Source: Pseudomonadota bacterium (GTDB taxonomy: Bacteria > Pseudomonadota > Alphaproteobacteria > Rhizobiales > Rhizobiaceae). Taken from it: a DNA stretch of 19,681 bases. The notes beneath the pieces were generated by a model, which was not told the origin of the DNA, did no database searches, and was given only the letters and a program-made list of their open reading frames with translations. Made by a program: the position numbers and the translations under genes. Location: positions 1-19,681 of the forward strand of contig JAEXMK010000128.1 in NCBI GenBank assembly GCA_023444445.1, read 5' to 3'. Shown here piece by piece: positions 16,548 to 19,681 of this stretch (position 1 is its first letter; every line of letters begins with the position of its first letter).

Positions 16548-16850
16548 TTAGCGCTTGCGGACGAATTCGGTGCGCAGCACCAGACCCTTGACTGCATCAT
16601 GCCTGCAATCGATCTCTTCAGGATTATCGGTGAGGCGGATCGACTTGATCACTGTGCCCTGCTTGATGACGGTGCTGGTTCCCTTGACCTTCAGATCCTT
16701 GATCAAGGTCACGGAATCGCCATCTTCAAGGACATTGCCTGCTGCATCGCGCACTTCCTTCGCGCGTGCCGCTTCTGCGGCCAGTTCGGAAGCAGGGCGC
16801 CATTCGCCGGTCGCTTCGTCGTACACATAATCGTCATTGTCAGCGGCCAT
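16548..16850 (-). CDS. PhnA/YjdM-like protein without the zinc ribbon
   Basis: A 100-residue protein whose C-terminal two thirds, from [20 protein letters not shown] onward, match the beta-barrel domain of PhnA/YjdM ([20 protein letters not shown]). Despite the old name, YjdM is not part of the phosphonate pathway and its role is unclear. E. coli YjdM starts with a four-cysteine zinc ribbon. Here residues 1-35 are acidic, Ala/Glu-rich and without cysteine, and the only Cys is C82 in DCRHD. The ATG at 16850 has GAGAGG about 6 bases upstream. It is first in an operon with ruvX and divergent from the UPF0173 gene. Confidence 0.85.
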   Translation of the reverse strand: MAADNDDYVYDEATGEWRPASELAAEAARAKEVRDAAGNVLEDGDSVTLIKDLKVKGTSTVIKQGTVIKSIRLTDNPEEIDCRHDAVKGLVLRTEFVRKR

Positions 16851-16880
16851 TGTCGCCTCTCTAAATTATCGGTAGTGCGG

Positions 16881-16910
16881 TTGTTCAGGCCGTCCTATGT
16901 CATATTATAC
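16881..16910 (+). promoter_or_regulatory. Predicted promoter of the UPF0173 gene, with symmetric -10
   Basis: TTGTTC (16881-16886) and TTATAC (16905-16910) are spaced by 18 bases. Transcription would start near 16917, leaving a leader of under 20 bases that holds the AAGGAGA site. The -10 lies in TATTATA (16903-16909), whose complement gives TATAAT for the divergent PhnA-like gene, though with a poor -35 (GAAGTT, 16927-16932). Confidence 0.5.
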
Positions 16911-16934
16911 CGGCAATACAAAGGAGAACTTCCC

Positions 16935-17639
16935 ATGAAAATCACCTGGCTCGGCCATTCCGCCTTCCGTCTGGAAAACGGCAGCGCGAAGATTCTCATC
17001 GATCCGTTTTTCACCGGCAATCCCGGTTTTGCAGGGCAGGATGGGAAGTCGGCAGCCGAAGGCGTCACCCATATTCTGCTGACTCACGGCCATGGCGACC
17101 ATGTCGGCGATACCGTGCAGCTTGCCCGCGAGACGGGTGCGACTGTGCTCGCCAATGCTGATCTCGCCGCCTGGCTTTCCGCCAAGGGTGTCGCGAAGGT
17201 TGATATGGGTAATACCGGTGGCACCGTACACTTCGACGGCTTTTCCGTCACCTTCACCAATGCGCTGCATTCCTCCGCCCAGATCACCGAAGATGGCGTT
17301 TCCCATTCGCTCGGCAATGCCAATGGCCTGATGCTGCATTTCGAAGATGGTCCGGCCGTCTATCACATGGGCGATACCGACATCTTCTCGGACATGAAGC
17401 TTATCAATGAGCTGCACCAGCCGGACATCGGCCTCGTGCCGATCGGCGATCGCTTTACCATGGGCGGTGCCGTGGCGGCGCTTGCCTGCCAGCGCTTCTT
17501 CGAGTTCGGCAATGTTATTCCCTGCCACTATGGTTCCTTCCCGATCATTGACCAGACCCCGGACAAGTTCGTGGCTGGCATGGAAGGGGCAGCAGCCCGC
17601 GTCCATACGCCCAAGGCTGGCGATATATTGTCCTTCTGA
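16935..17639 (+). CDS. UPF0173 metal-dependent hydrolase (metallo-beta-lactamase fold)
   Basis: A 234-residue MBL-fold hydrolase of the UPF0173 family. The metal-binding motif HGHGDH is at 51-56, with further ligands in YHMGDTDIF and PCHYGSFP. The N-terminus [14 protein letters not shown] is typical of the family, whose substrate is not established. The ATG at 16935 has AAGGAGA 7 bases upstream; the open frame reaches much further left, but only through the antisense of the PhnA-like and ruvX genes. It stands alone between divergent phnA-like and downstream gatC, with its own predicted promoter. Confidence 0.93.
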   Translation: MKITWLGHSAFRLENGSAKILIDPFFTGNPGFAGQDGKSAAEGVTHILLTHGHGDHVGDTVQLARETGATVLANADLAAWLSAKGVAKVDMGNTGGTVHFDGFSVTFTNALHSSAQITEDGVSHSLGNANGLMLHFEDGPAVYHMGDTDIFSDMKLINELHQPDIGLVPIGDRFTMGGAVAALACQRFFEFGNVIPCHYGSFPIIDQTPDKFVAGMEGAAARVHTPKAGDILSF

Positions 17640-17705
17640 CGTTTCGCAGCTGCATGTCGTTGCTGCAAAACCGATGCCCAGTTCGACTCGACATGCTTTC
17701 TACCG

Positions 17706-17734
17706 TTGCGAAGGACGGACATGGTGATTATAGC
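17706..17734 (+). promoter_or_regulatory. Predicted promoter of gatC-gatA
   Basis: TTGCGA (17706-17711) and TATAGC (17729-17734) are spaced by 17 bases. Transcription would start near 17741, about 24 bases before the gatC ATG. Confidence 0.5.
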
Positions 17735-17764
17735 GGGTAGGAAAATTCTGACCGGAGTAGAACC

Positions 17765-18052
17765 ATGTCCGTCGATCTCGCCACCGTAAAGCGCGTTGCG
17801 CGCCTTGCCCGTATCGCTGTCACCGAAGATGAAGCGCAGAATATGCTCGGCCAGCTGAATGGCATACTCGGTTTCGTGGAGCAGCTTTCGGAAGTGAATG
17901 TCGATGGCGTCGAGCCGATGACGTCGGTAACGCCGGTCGCGATGAAAAAGCGCGCCGACGAGGTGACCGATGGCAACAAGGCGGATGACATCGTCGCCAA
18001 TGCGCCCGCGACCGATCGCAATTTCTTCATGGTGCCGAAAGTGGTCGAATAA
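17765..18052 (+). CDS. gatC: Glutamyl/aspartyl-tRNA amidotransferase subunit C
   Basis: A 95-residue GatC, the small subunit that wraps around GatA and GatB in the amidotransferase converting Glu-tRNA(Gln) and/or Asp-tRNA(Asn) to the amide forms. The N-terminal [14 protein letters not shown] (8-21), the central [18 protein letters not shown] (34-51) and a C-terminal FFMVPKVVE are typical and full length. The ATG has GGAG 8 bases upstream. gatA follows after 54 bases, in the order usual for this operon. Confidence 0.96.
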   Translation: MSVDLATVKRVARLARIAVTEDEAQNMLGQLNGILGFVEQLSEVNVDGVEPMTSVTPVAMKKRADEVTDGNKADDIVANAPATDRNFFMVPKVVE

Positions 18053-18106
18053 TCGATCCATCTTGCCGCCTGATTTTTCCGAGATTTTCGAAAGCCGTTG
18101 CCGACC

Positions 18107-19588
18107 ATGACCGACCTGACGAGCCTGACCATTGCCGAAGCCCGCGAGAAGCTGAAGGCGAAAGATTTTTCCGCCCTTGAGCTGGCCGATGCCTATCTCT
18201 CCGCGATCGATGCCGCCAACGGCGCGCTGAACGCCTATGTCGCGACGACGCCTGAGAAGGCGCGCGAGATGGCGAAAGCTTCCGACGGTCGTATCGCTGC
18301 GGGTTCCGCGGGTGAGCTGGAAGGCATTCCGCTCGGCGTGAAGGACCTTTTCGCAACGCGTGACATTCACACGCAGGCCTGCTCACACATCCTCGATGGC
18401 TTCAAGCCCAAATACGAATCCACCGTGACCCAGAACCTCTGGGATCAGGGCGCCGTCATGCTCGGCAAGCTTAACATGGACGAATTCGCCATGGGCTCGT
18501 CCAATGAAAGCTCCTGGTACGGCCCGGCCATCAATCCGTGGCGCGCCAATGGTTCCGAGCAGAAGCTGGTGCCCGGCGGTTCCTCGGGCGGTTCGGCCGC
18601 AGCCGTCGCTGCACATCTCTGCGCTGGCGCAACCGCAACCGATACCGGCGGCTCCATCCGCCAGCCGGCGGCTTTCACCGGCACCGTCGGCATCAAGCCC
18701 ACTTATGGCCGCTGCTCGCGCTTCGGCATCGTCGCTTATGCCTCGTCGCTCGATCAGGCTGGCCCGATTGCCCGCGACGTGCGCGACGCGGCCATCCTGC
18801 TGAAGACCATGGCAAGCGTCGACGCCAAGGACACGACCTCGGTTGACCTTCCCGTGCCGGATTACGAAAAGGCCATCGGCCAGTCGCTGAAGGGCCTGAA
18901 AATCGGTATCCCCCGGGAATACCGCGTCGATGGCATGCCTGACGAAATCGAAAAGCTTTGGGCCAAGGGCGTCGAATGGCTGCGCGACGCCGGTGCCGAG
19001 GTGGTCGATATTTCGCTTCCGCACACCAAATATGCGCTGCCCGCCTATTACATCGTCGCGCCGGCGGAAGCCTCGTCCAACCTTGCCCGTTATGACGGTG
19101 TCCGCTACGGCCTGCGCGTCGACGGCAAGGACATTGCCGACATGTACGAAAAGAGCCGCGCCGCCGGTTTCGGCAAGGAAGTGCAGCGTCGCATCATGGT
19201 CGGCACCTATGTGCTTTCGGCTGGTTATTACGACGCCTATTATCTCAAGGCGCAGAAGGTCCGCACGCTGATCAAGCGCGATTTCGAAAACGTCTTCCAC
19301 GAGGGCGTCGACGCCATTCTGGCGCCGATCACCCCGTCTTCCGCTTTCGCGGTCGGTGATGAGGAACTCGCCTCCGATCCGGTGAAGATGTACCTGCAGG
19401 ACGTCTTCACGATCACGGTCAATATGGCAGGACTTCCGGGCCTCTCGGTACCTGCCGGTCTCGACGGCAAGGGCCTCCCGCTCGGCCTTCAGCTCATCGG
19501 CAAGCCGTTCGAGGAAGAAACGCTGTTCAAGACGGCCCACGCCATCGAGCAGGCAGCCGGTAAGTTCACGCCTGCTAAGTGGTGGTAA
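18107..19588 (+). CDS. gatA: Glutamyl/aspartyl-tRNA amidotransferase subunit A
   Basis: A 493-residue amidase-signature protein that hydrolyses glutamine to supply ammonia for tRNA-dependent amidation. The Ser-cisSer-Lys triad is intact: K79 in LGVKDLF, S159 in [13 protein letters not shown] and S183 in [12 protein letters not shown]. Spacing between the two serines equals that of other GatA proteins, with a few extra residues before the first. The ATG at 18107 was preferred over an in-frame TTG at 18098, although the Shine-Dalgarno sequence is weak for both (GAAAG only), so coupling to gatC may help. gatB is not in the window. Confidence 0.97.
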   Translation: MTDLTSLTIAEAREKLKAKDFSALELADAYLSAIDAANGALNAYVATTPEKAREMAKASDGRIAAGSAGELEGIPLGVKDLFATRDIHTQACSHILDGFKPKYESTVTQNLWDQGAVMLGKLNMDEFAMGSSNESSWYGPAINPWRANGSEQKLVPGGSSGGSAAAVAAHLCAGATATDTGGSIRQPAAFTGTVGIKPTYGRCSRFGIVAYASSLDQAGPIARDVRDAAILLKTMASVDAKDTTSVDLPVPDYEKAIGQSLKGLKIGIPREYRVDGMPDEIEKLWAKGVEWLRDAGAEVVDISLPHTKYALPAYYIVAPAEASSNLARYDGVRYGLRVDGKDIADMYEKSRAAGFGKEVQRRIMVGTYVLSAGYYDAYYLKAQKVRTLIKRDFENVFHEGVDAILAPITPSSAFAVGDEELASDPVKMYLQDVFTITVNMAGLPGLSVPAGLDGKGLPLGLQLIGKPFEEETLFKTAHAIEQAAGKFTPAKWW

Positions 19589-19612
19589 ACGGTCTCACCT
19601 AAGCTTTATAGG

Positions 19613-19640
19613 ACGGGCGGGGTCAAACGCCGCCCGTTTC
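19613..19640 (+). terminator. Terminator candidate after gatA
   Basis: ACGGGCGG (19613-19620) and CCGCCCGT (19630-19637) form a perfect 8-bp GC-rich stem with a 9-base loop, 24 bases after the gatA stop, followed by a short TTTC. The stem is strong but the T run is short. It suggests gatC-gatA ends here as a unit. Confidence 0.6.
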
Positions 19641-19681
19641 GTGTCATCGGTTGTCCAACTCACCCCTCACGAGTTCCAGCC

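Noticed and set aside
16524..17639. A 371-codon open frame ending in the UPF0173 protein
   Set aside because: Its first 137 codons lie antisense to the start of ruvX, the PhnA-like gene and the promoter region; ATG 16935 has a strong ribosome binding site and the family N-terminus.
18383..19540. Long minus-strand open frame opposite gatA (385 codons)
   Set aside because: The gatA product is clear and complete; the opposite frame is composition-driven and Asp/Gly/Arg-rich with no domain signature.
1..19681. Defence island, CRISPR array, prophage, insertion sequence or tRNA
   Set aside because: No repeat-spacer pattern, transposase-like or integrase-like product, terminal inverted repeats or cloverleaf-like sequence was seen; gene content is core housekeeping.

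Overview
The window reads as ordinary chromosomal DNA from an alphaproteobacterium of the Agrobacterium/Rhizobium group (Hyphomicrobiales). The GC-rich codon use, the gene set and order (rpmG, MFS, NUDIX, DUF983, rnr, topA, dprA, plsY, pyrC, pyrB, then gatC-gatA) and the protein sequences look most like Agrobacterium. That placement is from recognition, not from a search. There is no insertion sequence, phage gene, CRISPR array, tRNA or rRNA, and no stretch above 300 bases lacks a gene.

Layout. Positions 1-12055 are mostly minus-strand and read right to left. A tight pyrB-pyrC-plsY-dprA cluster covers pyrimidine synthesis, phospholipid acylation and DNA uptake/recombination. After a short plus-strand gene of unknown function comes a second minus-strand cluster, topA-rnr-DUF983-NUDIX-MFS, ending at the first 15 codons of rpmG. 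From 12185 the plus strand carries an AidB-type acyl-CoA dehydrogenase, a GNAT acetyltransferase, a TetR regulator and a pair of small membrane-protein genes. The minus-strand pair PhnA-like/ruvX follows. A UPF0173 metallo-hydrolase, gatC and gatA (plus strand) close the window.

How the genes fit together. topA and rnr overlap by 4 bases, as do pyrB and pyrC and the two small membrane genes, so translational coupling is likely in each. gatC and gatA supply two of the three subunits of the tRNA amidotransferase; gatB is not in the window. The pyrC product keeps the dihydroorotase fold signature but has lost most metal-binding and catalytic residues. It is most likely the non-catalytic partner of PyrB, with an active dihydroorotase elsewhere in the genome.

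Points worth a second look are mostly regulatory. (1) An exact CtrA-type box (TTAA-N7-TTAACC) abuts a perfect 19-base palindrome directly before the Shine-Dalgarno sequence of the small membrane-protein operon. (2) A terminator-like hairpin lies between the predicted rpmG promoter and its ribosome binding site. (3) A symmetric TATTATA element sits between two divergent genes. (4) Two convergent gene pairs overlap tail to tail by 48-49 bases. I see no convincing new defence, mobile or biosynthetic system here.
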